In this document: one piece after another, positions 54,401 through 64,000 of the stretch
Numbering within the stretch: the first letter of the stretch is position 1
Layout of the letters: each line of letters begins with the position of its first letter
NCBI RefSeq assembly: GCF_001039355.2
Contig: NW_019775705.1
Span: 99,173-163,172 of the forward strand
Direction: 5' to 3'
DNA from: Lingula anatina
Taxonomy: Eukaryota; Brachiopoda; Lingulata; Lingulida; Lingulidae
Length of the DNA stretch: 64,000 nucleotides
Translations under genes and position numbers: made by a program
The notes under the pieces: generated by a model
Databases searched by the model: none
Seen by the model: only the letters and a program-made list of their open reading frames with translations
What the model was told of the DNA's origin: nothing

Positions 54401-54652
54401 TCTAGTGCTTCGGTGGATGTTATTGAGGAAAGCGTGCCACCAGAGACGGAAGCCTCGACTGCATCCATCCTCATAGAAGAGGTGGCAGTGATGGAAGAGG
54501 CACAGAAGCAGGAGGGAATTAGTGAGTTCATGTGTGGACATTGTTATGAAATTTTCCGAACTCTGGACGAGGCACAGGTTCACATAGCCACTCATGCCCA
54601 ACCTGGTCAAGAAGTAGAGTTTGAATCTGTGGACCAGGTGGTGACCTCATAA
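45257..54652 (+). CDS. Large multi-zinc-finger protein with threefold two-exon module (unrecognised)
   Basis: Thirteen coding exons: 45257–45331, 45536–45725, 46311–46675, 46954–47235, 47561–47750, 48268–48461, 49101–49136, 49502–49531, 50119–50314, 51068–51222, 51923–52135, 52487–53350, 53663–54652. All are in phase, giving 1259 aa. Residues 26–571 contain three repeats of a finger pair. The first finger is preceded by a C-x-C-x2-YHCP knuckle (CGCGQYHCPFCP, CNCGLYHCPLCP, CGCYAYHCPLCA) and ends H-x3-H; the second is HYHCP- or HVHCP-type. Residues 572–642 have a possible KH-like segment (EVAERTRVNLYYNNDW, CVMQGSLEAVRG). Residues 643–880 are an acidic/Ser-rich linker. From about 900 there are roughly eight to ten C2H2 or C2HC fingers, classical ones such as HTCNLCGKSFQNKSVLKNH and FKCDLCDKTFAYRTVLQKH. 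Probably nuclear and nucleic-acid binding. I do not recognise an orthologue. The ATG at 45257 (CATCATGG) is the first in the exon; the frame upstream lacks another ATG. Confidence 0.9.
47511..47551. repeat. (ATT)n microsatellite next to a 3' splice site
   Basis: A perfect repeat ending about 10 bp before the acceptor of exon 47561–47750, so it forms most of that intron's pyrimidine-rich region. Confidence 0.95.
48515..48696. mobile_element. MITE with CCAGTTTCACA termini, copy 2
   Basis: The left end TTCCAGTTTCACAAAA and right end TTATGAAACTGGGTCCTGG are inverted. GCCAGGGAACTGACTT is shared with 18391–18506. It starts about 55 bp after the zinc-finger exon 48268–48461. Confidence 0.75.
51375..51414. 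repeat. (GT)n microsatellite
   Basis: A perfect dinucleotide repeat in a zinc-finger-gene intron. Confidence 0.97.
51661..51836. mobile_element. MITE with about 60-bp inverted arms (CGCAGACTAACA family)
   Basis: The left arm GTTGGTTCGCAGACTAACA, GTGGATCAAATATGGCC, AACCCACTTGAAAGC is mirrored by the right arm GCTTGCAAGTGGGTCGG, TTCGATCCACGGATC, TGTTAGTCTGCAGATCAAC. A partial relative lies at 6913–6980. Confidence 0.88.
52171..52284. mobile_element. Short TIR element, CAGGGGCRGATC family
   Basis: Starts CAGGGGCAGATTGAGG and ends CTCTGGATATGCCCCTG. The interior AAAGATAATTTGGAAGACTG is shared with copies at 59437 and 61217. It begins 35 bp after the zinc-finger exon ending at 52135. Confidence 0.78.
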
Positions 54653-54915
54653 TATTGGTGATGGACTCTCAAACACAGCAGGGACAGAATGTACAGTTTG
54701 AGTCTATGGACTTTGTGGTGACCATGTAATATTTTGTTATGGACTTTCAGGCACAACTAACATAATGTACAGATTGAGTCTGTGGACCGTGTGGTGACAA
54801 CGTAATATTTTGTTATGGACTATCAGGCGCAGCCGTAACAAAATGTACAGATTGAGTCTGTGGACCAGGTGGTGACCACTTAATATTGTGTTATGGACTA
54901 TCAGGCACAGCTAGA
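54615..54915 (+). repeat. Tandem repeats copying the zinc-finger gene's coding tail and stop codon
   Basis: Four units with stop codons at 54650, 54727, 54803 and 54881, so a period of 76–78 bp. Each has GAATCTGTGGACCAGGTGG or a variant, then GTGAC, then a TAA. The first is the real C terminus (EFESVDQVVTS-stop); the next three would read QFESMDFVVTM, QIESVDRVVTT and QIESVDQVVTT, each followed by a stop. Confidence 0.92.
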
Positions 54916-55605
54916 ACAGATTGTTTACCATTTGTATTGTTTATGTTAAACAAGCATTGGTTTTTAATAATGTACATAAAATTCTGACATGTTCATACAG
55001 ATATCACATAATACAATGATTAAGCATGCCCATCTATGTCCAGTCCTGTATTTACACTGCATTATCACTTTTTAATTATGATGTGACTGTTGAAATTGAA
55101 AGTTCGTTTTGCATTTGCTTCATATATATTCATTATATAATTACACCGCAGTAAATAATATAAAACAATTGTCAACTTTGGCATTCGGTCACTGTTGTTT
55201 TGCTGACCTCCAAAAAAAATATCACAATTATTTCATATTATCAGATTATGGTTATCAAGCAAATATTTCATTTTGCTAAAAGAGATTATCCCTCTTTTTT
55301 TTCTTTAAGGTGTTTGTTGAAGATAAATTATAAATTTTTATCTCTTCTGTTTTGTTGAAGTTGCTATTTCAAGTGAAATACACTGTTTAATTCTAGTTAA
55401 GATCTGGCCTTTGCATTTCATGCTTTTTTTTAACAGATGCACTTCATTAATAGAGGCGCAACAAGTTAAAATTACATTCAGCGTTATGTTCTTTATTCTG
55501 TTTTCATTAAATTATCAGGGGTCACTGATCAAATTGCAAGCGTCTTCATTTTGAACCTAAATCTCATACAGGTTATTGTTCAAAATAACTAAAGCTAAAA
55601 ATAAA
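54653..55605 (+). other. Probable 3' UTR of the zinc-finger gene
   Basis: Non-coding sequence after the stop, beginning with the tandem copies and ending at a likely AATAAA (55600–55605). Confidence 0.5.
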
Positions 55606-58128
55606 AACAACTTAATCAGACTTTGAACATTTTTATTTAGACAACAAATTGACACTAAAAACTACTGTAACGGTACTCTGTTATATCCACCCAAGCTTCC
55701 TGAGCTAACTGGAAACTCAAACTAAGGATGACCACATTCACAAAGTATCTTGAATATATATTTTTTTTAACGAGTGAATGTTGTTAGTCATCCAGTAGAA
55801 AAAGAATGATACATATGACTAACTTCCTATCACAAATGTGCTACTGGAGCAAATGTGGTGTCAGAGAAGCTATGTTGAAAAAAAAAAAAAAAAACCAACG
55901 CTGAACAAAAAAAGGAGGCCTTAAGTTTAACCCCAAGTACATATGAGATAGGGTACTGAACACTGTGTGTTGCAGTATGACATTAGATCAGGTGACCAGT
56001 CCAGTCAGGTCATTTACTTAGTGAAAGGTCTCGGGTTGAGCCCACAATGTAAGTCAGTTGCTAAATGTATCAGTTATTCATATTTATCAAAAAATTTTCT
56101 TATTCACTCGGTTTCTACTAATGTAACACTAAGCACTGATATGGAACAGAAGACTAAGCTCTGAAAACAGCAGTAACAAATTATTTATCAGTTTAACAAA
56201 TAGGAAGAGAGCAAACAACAAGGTTGTAAACACCAGCCGTTTCACTTCATACAACAATGACAACTGTAATGCCTTGAAGCTAGTGAAGAAAAGTTCTCTT
56301 TTACGAAGCATATTTATTGCACGTCTTGCTATCCAATCACTTTACAATATAAAATGATAAGTTTCGAGTTCTTGGATTTATAAAAACAACCACACTAAAC
56401 TAATATATTTTTTTCTCTGCCACAAGCTAGATGATGTTTGTCACACACTCAGATGCTTGTGTGTGTAGTAAATGCGTGCGGTAAGTTTCTGACAAACGGG
56501 GTTGCATCAAGCATTTTCACTGTTTAACATGGCAATCTGTTTTAAATTTTAAAGCACCTGCATTTTCATATAAATCCCTTTCCTGGTATTGGTAGAGTTT
56601 TGCTCGAGGCCTTCTTGTGATTTGTTTTCAAAATAAAAAAGGAAGGACAAATTTATTTATATCCTGATATTTGAAGTCTCACATACATTAAAAATTCTAA
56701 TAAAAAATAAATAAATGTGACACATATGGTTTCAGAAAAGAACAAATGCTGCAGTTTCATATCTTGTAAACAATAAATTAACACTTATCACAACAAAAAC
56801 ATCACACTTGGCAACAAAGGCACATAGAGTAGGATCAATGATAATGACAACTGCCTCCTTGACAAGTGAATATCTAATATATTCTATAATAACACATTTA
56901 GCGGGTTTATGTTTATAACAAATAAGGCAAGTTGCCATTTCATGGTTAACATAAACTATATTATGGCAAGCTGCTATTCCCTTATTCTTCATTGTACAGA
57001 CCATTTTCTATCAAGCAATCCTACTTGCCTCAAAAACACTCAAACTTGGCTTTAAGTTAGTGTATAGTTCAAAGATCTTGTTTCTTGGGACTTTGTGCTG
57101 TAGTTTAGTATCTGAAAGCTTATTTGAAACTTTTCTAAAATATCTCTCAAATTCTTAATATGTATATCCTATACATCATATCATATTTCTTTGACTGTGG
57201 TTTAAATTGAAATATGTTTTGACCCTTAAGCACCTTGATTTCGACTTTTCCAGCCAATTAGATTAAAACTGCACAACAGTTGCTCACATTCAAAACATAG
57301 TGTTCTGAAATAGTTTTAGTAAAAAATCTCATTTTAAAGTAGCCTAGGGGAAAATTGCCTCACACACAAATTCTTGGTTTCTTTAACAAATATGTAATAA
57401 ATTATATATATGTTATATTATATGAATGTCACAATTATAATAATGGTAGCAATAAAACACATTTTTACCCAAAGGTTATGAAAAGAGACTATGAATGGAT
57501 TCTTATTTCACTGGAAAACTGGTTTAAGTTCATGAAGTATTTAAACTTAGTAAACACTAAGACATACTTCAATAATCAATATTGAAATTGTCATTTCCTC
57601 TCGCAAGGATTCCTTCAAAACCATTTCCATTCAAGAAAAAAAAACATGATGTAAAATGTTTGCATTTTATGTACTACTAAAGTAATTTGCTTTATCTTAC
57701 TACTATAAATGCTGGAAAGCCCTTCAAAGTTTTCTCTTCTGTTGTAGTTAAAAAAACTTTTCACTAGGTGTCACTGTGGTGTGCTTGACTGGTATTTCAA
57801 TGTAACCTTACATAAAAAAGTTCAATCACTCTATCATACATAAAGCATGTTTGCCATCTGGCAAATTCTGGCAGTATTAACTGAGCATATTTGGTGTGGT
57901 GTACATAACCTAAATATATCACCGGCCCCTTCTATACCCCCCCCCCCAAAAAAAAGGGTTTTTGTTATATTTTAATACAAGTTAAAACTTGTTTCACATA
58001 TTCACACCCACTGTGCTGACTAATTGACCACATCAACTTTTCTTCCTGTCCACTTAATTTTCTATTACAAATGCCCTGACTAAAGGCACTTCCAGAATTT
58101 TTACATCAATTTTACTCAAGCCATTTCT
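55606..58128. other. Tail-to-tail region between the zinc-finger gene and TMX3
   Basis: AT-rich, with homopolymer runs (about 55879–55894, 57939–57956) and no coding exon that I can support. Part is presumably the TMX3 3' UTR; a minus-strand AATAAA occurs near 56312 but the true end is unknown. Confidence 0.45.
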
Positions 58129-58398
58129 TCATTCTGACTTCAAGTGGTCTGGGTCACAATCTTCAAGTAAAGATTCGGCATCCTCTGCAAAAAATACAAC
58201 GCAGAATGTTCCATATTAATTCAATTAAGTAGTCGAAACGAATGTTAGAGAAAATACACAGGGTACAATTGAACATTTGTATATGCAGCCTTACATTATA
58301 CATTATTTACATAAATTATTTCTCAAAGTTGAATTCCATTTACCCTGAATCAGATCCACCTTGTCAAAGAAATAAAAATAAAAATAAAAATAAAAAAA

Positions 58399-58441
<43 letters not shown>

Positions 58442-60543
58442 ATACTTCACCCTGCATTATCATTATAATATTGTCTTTGTGTACGTATGTTTTGTCTAGT
58501 AACAACCAATGAATGAATGACCTTTTGCCGCAAACACCATAAGCCATTAAGCTCACAGTATCCAATAATACACATAAAATAAACATGCTACTTAAAAGTA
58601 AGTGGGTGCAAGCTTCACAATTTCAAACACCATTTACCTTCTATGTTTGACATGTCTACTTCCCCGTAATCGCCCTCGTCAGATTCCTCGTCTCCTGTGT
58701 TCTCGCTAGGTGGGCCGCACGCTGCATAGCACACGATGCTGATCAAGGCACCGGGTAAGACGAAGATCAAGAAAAACATCAGCCTAGATGACATCCACAC
58801 TGACTGGAAGAGATAATCCATATTGTTAAATTTTAAAATAATTCAAGAATACAAATTTAAGTTATACAAAATGTTTTATTGGCTTAGAGTTCTCAATTTA
58901 ACAAAGATGGGAATGGGAAAATTTTTACTTATCTTACAAATGTTAATCTATATTTAATCATGTGTAAACAATTTAAAAATATGAAGATTTATCATTCAAG
59001 TCAATGCAAGATAAGTGTTAACGTACAGATACTTACTATAAACATAGATATTATTTCATAAAGAATTCTTTGCACTCTCTGTAAGAATCCTGTTCCCCCT
59101 TTGGCCTAAAGAAAAAAAATGAAGACAAATACTACAATCTGCCTACTCAGAAATGCCATAATTTAATCTAAAAACACTGAGGCATTAAAGGATGAATTTT
59201 AGAAGAAAGACAATTTTAATTATTGAAAATATACATCTGAGCTGACTTGATCAACACTAATGTGCAAACCTGAATCAGCAATAAATAATTATATTATAAT
59301 AATTTCAATAATGCCTTCTGAGGTTCAAGTCTCAATAAGTTTCTTTGATATAAAAACAAATAGCTTTTTTGCATTAGCAAACTAAAATGGCGTAGGCAGA
59401 AAAGCCATGTAGTGACAATAATTGCTAGGCCACTTCCAGGGGTGGATTTAGGCCTTCTTCTGGGTCTTCCAGAAAACGGTCAGATTTTCAAGTTTACGTA
59501 CATTGACGGGTATCTAATTTTTTCTGTTGGAAGACGGTCAAAATTGGAGTTGAATCAACAAAGATAATTTGGAAGATTGTCAGTAAATAGCTCTGGATCT
59601 GCCCCTGACTTCAATAGCAATAATCATAATAAATTATAAAACCACCAAACAACAATGAAATAAAATTAAAATTCCATACATACAGGTATTTTCCCTTCAT
59701 GCACATTCTCTAGGAAGGCCTCAAGTGTTCCTATTGTAATGTCCACCACGCTGAAGTTGGGCATGAAATACAGCCGTGAGCTGGGGTCAAGGACAATCAA
59801 GTTGGGCATTGAGATGTACCACATGGTGATGTCGTTGGCCACCTCATTGTCCCCCATCCAAGCGAACTGAAACTGCCTGTAAGAATGTATTTACATGTAG
59901 TATTATAACTATATCTTTTTCAGCAATACATTTTTGGAGTATATGTTCTGGTTTTGAAACCTCTGACATTGATATAACAGATATCGAAATGATTTTTTTT
60001 TTTTTTTTTTGCATGCTATGTGAAAACTACAGAGCAGTACCGAACACAGTGTGATTTTGTTTTGAAAAATTAAAATCTGAAATATGGGACAACAATTCTA
60101 TACATCTGATCTGAAACAGTGAGATTCACTAAAATTCTTATCATTGTTCAACATCTTGACAGAATTATATGCAACATAAACTGTATCAACATTTAGTCAA
60201 ACTGTTGAATCAAATGTTTGAAATAATAGTGCTAATCAGTTATATCAAGAATGTATTACATTCTTAGTTACATATCAAACAAACTGAAACTGCCTGTACA
60301 TATATCTGATACAACATGCACTGACTTTATGCTTTTCACCCAACTGAACAGAAATTGCATGTTAACTTTGTAAGAACATAGTCAAAAGGGGATTGTCCAT
60401 TCTAAGCCCAGAATCTTTGGCAGTAAGCATTTTCACCTTCAACAAAATGCACTGAAAGCATATTATTCAGTACATAACAATTTACTTACTTGTTTATATC
60501 ACTGTTCTTTCTCAGCGCCAGAGTTTTTACAACTTCTTTTACT
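58129..60543 (-). CDS. TMX3: Thioredoxin-related transmembrane protein 3 (C-terminal part)
   Basis: Five exons on the minus strand: 60490–60543, 59684–59876, 59037–59105, 58638–58803, 58129–58184 (stop). They join in phase, and upstream exons must lie to the right. The segment after VKEVVKTLALRKNSDINK holds a thioredoxin-fold-like region (NLIVLDPSSRLYFMPNFSVV, GTLEAFLENVHEGKIP), then GGTGFLQRVQRILYEI, then one transmembrane helix (LMFFLIFVLPGALISIVCY), then a short acidic cytosolic tail (NTGDEESDEGDYGEVD). Position and order match TMX3, an ER-membrane disulfide isomerase; its CxxC-bearing catalytic domain is not in this window. The tail ends DPDHLKSE and lacks the KKxD-type lysine retrieval signal of the human protein. 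The partial call is firm; the 5' gene structure is not seen. Confidence 0.9.
58370..58444. repeat. (AAAT)n microsatellite in a TMX3 intron
   Basis: A tetranucleotide repeat, mostly TAAA units, between the last two TMX3 exons. Confidence 0.97.
59437..59607. mobile_element. Short TIR element, CAGGGGCRGATC family
   Basis: Starts CAGGGGTGGATTTAGG and ends CTCTGGATCTGCCCCTG. The interior has CTTCTGGGTCTTCCAGAAAA and AAAGATAATTTGGAAGATTG. ACTTC flanks both sides, a possible short target duplication. Confidence 0.82.
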
Positions 60544-61216
60544 CTAGAAAATAATAACATCAATCCATCAGCAATTAGGGCTATGTATACGTATTCTATA
60601 TTTATAATATCCCGTTTTATAATTACACCTATCAGAAATTTAACTGATGTTTATAAAATGTCTTAAGCTTCTGTTGACCTTATTATATATACAGATTTCT
60701 TCTTTGAACTTATGGAATTCAATTTAATGTTCCAAAAATGTGATTCTTCTCACGAGTTTCAGAAAATATTGGAAACTAACTTTGATGATTAGTATGCCTC
60801 TGATGTTGCAACCAAGTGGCTCGAAAAAAAAAAAAAAAAAAAAAAAAAACAGAGGCAACACAATTATAAAAGTTAGTTTCTGGGTTGTTTCAGTAAAAGA
60901 ACTGAGTTCTTTAAATTTTAGGATAAAACTCTTTCCTACTTTGAACCAAAATAAATTAGTATTAGCCCAATCAAAAGAAATATTTTTCCCTGCTTCATAA
61001 TACATTTTCAGACCATTATTTAATTTAAATAGTCTGCTTTGAATTCATCTCAAACTGATGTAGTGCAAATTTTTTATCTTAAAGTTTAGATAAATTTTAT
61101 TTGTCTGCATTAAGGCAAATGCAGTTTTAAAATGTATTTTTCGAATGAAATAAGTGAAGAATAACTTTTTAGTTGTAAGCTCATTAAATTGGATATAGAA
61201 AGATATAGATGCTAAA

Positions 61217-61403
61217 CAGGGTGAGGGAAGTTTGAGGTCATCTTTTGGGTCTTCCGGAAGATATTAACATATTTCAGGTTTACATCAACAGGTATCTTAC
61301 CCGACTTGTTTTTCTGTGGGAAGTTGGTCAAAAATGAAGGGTAGATCAAAAAAGATAATTTGGAAGACTGTCAGAAATTAAAACATCTCTGGGTCTGCCC
61401 CTG
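61217..61403. mobile_element. Short TIR element, CAGGGGCRGATC family
   Basis: Starts CAGGGTGAGGGAAG (degenerate) and ends CTGGGTCTGCCCCTG. The body CTTTTGGGTCTTCCGGAAGA and AAAGATAATTTGGAAGACTG aligns with 59437–59607. Confidence 0.78.
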
Positions 61404-63119
61404 AGCTGGGAAATAATTGACAAGTTGGCCTGCGTAAATGTTCACCATACTGATGTGTAGTGCACAGTGGCAATTTAAGGCTATTGGCTATATTTGGCCA
61501 GTGCATTTAAGCAAATCCTCAACCTCTGAACCATTAAGATTCAATTATCTCAAGCTATCCTGTCAGTATTGATGTCCTAGCATAGAAAATGTACTGGTGA
61601 AAATTTAACTAAATGCAGCCTGCAGTTAAGTTCAAGCAAAGAACGCTCCAATTAAAATTATTTGCAAACAAGCATGTTATCCATCATTTGCTTTGATGCT
61701 GTTTTAATAGGTAATATAATATGCTGTGAGGAATGTGTCTACCTTTCATGTTTGATCAAAACATTTCCCTCAAACTAAAAACCCAACTGTTGTCAAAATG
61801 AGTATATTAGTTGTAATGTCTTTGCCAACGGTAGGTATTTTGTTGAAAAAAAAAATCAACAGAAATGTAAAGAGCATTAAGAGCCTTGTCTAATAGTAAA
61901 CAGGCTGCTTCTTAATTGACGCTTTAAGTACAGGAAGGAGGTATTATTCAGGAAAAAAAGGATTTAAAATTTTTAAAAACCTGGTGTTAAAATTTGAGTC
62001 AGGTGGTCCAATTTCTACTTTATATACTGTAAAATTTCTCAGATATGTCACCCTAATCCACCCCTGTTTTGTAAGTATAAAATGTAGTAACTAATCAATA
62101 ACTGCATCAAAGTAGATTCATATCAATAATTTTAATGAAGTTTGAACATTTTCAATTTGAATATCTAATCATTATTTTAATCGATATAAGAAGGGGAAGC
62201 ATATTAGACAATGGAAATCTCTACCAACAAATAAATAAATAAATGATTATGAATAAAACATCTAAAGCATTTTGAAATAAAAATAAATATCATTAGTAAA
62301 TAAATGTGTAAATCAATTTTATGCACAAGCTGCTTTATACGCACAAATATTTAAAGTTCAATTTCAAGAAAACTGATTTTTTTAAAAAATTTATCAGATG
62401 CTGGATTTAATGGCGATTTGGCGGGCATTTAGCAGATATCCTTGGATATTTCAAAATATTTACAAATTTTCAGTGTCAGAGCCCTGTAATCAGTATTATG
62501 TAAAATCATGAAGCCACTGTCACCTCAGTTACACCAGATTTGAAGAACCCCAACAGAGCAAGAAAAAAGGAGAAAAAAAAAACGTCCAGAGCGCCAGTGG
62601 CTAAGTGCCCCACTGTTTGCTGCCCCTGACTGGCTGGCCTTATGCATGGCTCATGTGGCTTGAATGTCACGAGAGGTAAATCAGTTTCACAGGGTTCCCA
62701 AGGAGAAATTACTGCCTAGGAAACTTAGGCATTAACTAGCATGACATTGAAATATATTGTGGCTGCATATACACTTTTCTGTTATTCACAAACACATCAT
62801 GGGCAAAGATGCTCACTTCCAAAATAACCTTACTGTTTAAGTAAAATAATTATTTTTACTATACTAATACAAAAATCAAGGGGAGATAATCTTAAGATGT
62901 GTTATATTTACAAATGCTGTATGATCACTTTCAGATCTCCCCATGGTGAGCATGCTTTGCTATTGATTCATGTGTAAATGTTTATGAACAGTTACTGCTT
63001 GCTATTTTTCAAAGGGTCTGGAAGTTAAACCCTTCTCAGGCCATATATAAGGTTTCAAAGGAAACAGCAAAACACTGAACCAACCAACATTAGCCTTAGC
63101 GGCTAGGTATATTCATGCA

Positions 63120-63201
63120 CACAGAGTTATAGACTTTTAGTTCTGGAACTGCCTCTACCCTGCTTGACTTCTGCATACAAGCAATTCCAGACATGGTTCA
63201 G
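63120..63201 (+). other. Possible first coding exon of an unseen plus-strand gene
   Basis: A GC-richer patch ends with GACATGGTTCAG followed by a perfect donor (GTGAGT). It would encode only Met-Val-Gln before the intron. No downstream exon is visible within the window. It could equally be chance. Confidence 0.2.
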
Positions 63202-64000
63202 GTGAGTATAATTACCATTTTATTTCACACTAATTTGATTTTCAGTTAGCATGAGGTCTACCAGTCGGTGGGTGGTACAAAGGACTTTTGAAACCAAACC
63301 TTTTTTTCAGTAATTATATCCAAAGTTAGTGCAAGCAAGGAGAGAATGATATTTTCTTTTGGTGGTAAGCAACTGCATCTTGATTAAAATTTCTTTGTTG
63401 TTGATTGGGGATTTAAAGTTTATATATTGCATCAGTTATGTTGTGACCAGTGCTTATTGGCTTAGTCCTATAATTTTGTATTTAAAAACCACATGCTTCA
63501 ATTGCATGCTTTATAACAATTAGCCTGGATTTGCTGTGTTTGCAAATTCTCTTTTTGCCAATTTTTACAATTTATACCCTTAACATAATTCTTTGATTCC
63601 TGTTTTAAACTCAAACTGGATTTTTTTGTAAGTTGATAAATTATTTTCTTTCGGTTTGTGGATATAAATTTCTCCTAATGTAATCATTGCTGGTATATAA
63701 AAAGACCAAGGTGCACTTCAGTTTCAAAGTCAATACCTGCCATTAGCAATATACTGAAATGTCGCTGTGCAAGAAAACTGATGACTTTAATCACACTACT
63801 ATGTTATGTTGAAAAGGTTTCTACATAAAAACATTTTCGTTAAATTTTCAGTCACAGTTTGCAATGGATAGAGCACAAATCTAGCAAGAGAAATTAAGCT
63901 TTATACACAAAGAGGGAGAAGTTGCCAGAATTTGTGCAAGAGGAATAAAATATTAAAGTAACTAAATGCCTCTTTTGTAAACAAGAAACCAAAAACCAGT

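Larger units (their letters stand above)
60544..64000. other. Probable large TMX3 intron without further supported exons
   Basis: I found no further TMX3 exon on the minus strand. The stretch holds a poly-A run (about 60825–60849), one TIR element (61217–61403) and a possible plus-strand first exon at 63120–63201. Confidence 0.45.

Noticed and set aside
53993-54610. 205-codon open frame on the minus strand
   Set aside because: Shadow of the C-terminal zinc-finger exon; no independent signal.

Overview
This is eukaryotic (animal) genomic DNA, AT-rich and intron-rich. Every confident multi-exon gene was reconstructed by chaining open frames through GT–AG splice sites with matching phase. The gene set (TPPP, CEP72/LRRC36, a SLFNL1-like protein, a TRIM E3 ligase, CCDC102A, a large C2H2 zinc-finger protein, TMX3) points to a bilaterian. 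The intronless TRIM gene, the many short inverted-repeat elements and the apparent high heterozygosity suggest a marine lophotrochozoan, most likely a mollusc; the organism call is inference.

Layout. 1–3.7 kb: no gene seen, repeats only. 3.8–9.0 kb (+): TPPP-family microtubule protein, three coding exons, 166 aa. 10–21.9 kb (−): CEP72/LRRC36-like centrosomal leucine-rich-repeat/coiled-coil protein, 14 coding exons, 621 aa, its introns full of MITEs, some nested. It starts head-to-head with the next gene. 22.1–33.8 kb (+): SLFNL1-like AlbA-domain protein, seven coding exons, 280 aa, with an internal three-exon block present twice (23.95–25.38 and 25.92–27.48 kb). A single-exon 733-aa TRIM protein (28.9–31.1 kb, −) is nested antisense in its large intron. 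36.5–41.2 kb (−): CCDC102A, seven coding exons, 557 aa, probably with a 5' non-coding exon at about 44.3 kb. 44.4–55.6 kb (+): an unrecognised 1259-aa zinc-finger protein, 13 coding exons, built from three copies of a two-exon finger module, a possible KH-like segment, and a C-terminal run of C2H2 fingers. 58.1–60.5 kb (−): the 3' part of TMX3; its 5' part lies beyond the window or was not found.

These are independent housekeeping/cytoskeletal, ER and regulatory genes, not a pathway cluster. Organisation is notable at two probable shared promoters: CEP72 with SLFNL1-like at about 21.9–22.1 kb, and CCDC102A with the zinc-finger gene at about 44.38 kb.

The strongest candidates for novelty are the threefold two-exon zinc-finger architecture, the copied coding-tail-plus-stop repeats just after that gene, the duplicated SLFNL1-like exon block (which I argue is more likely an assembly or haplotype duplication than a working tandem), and several short TIR element families, including one element nested in another.
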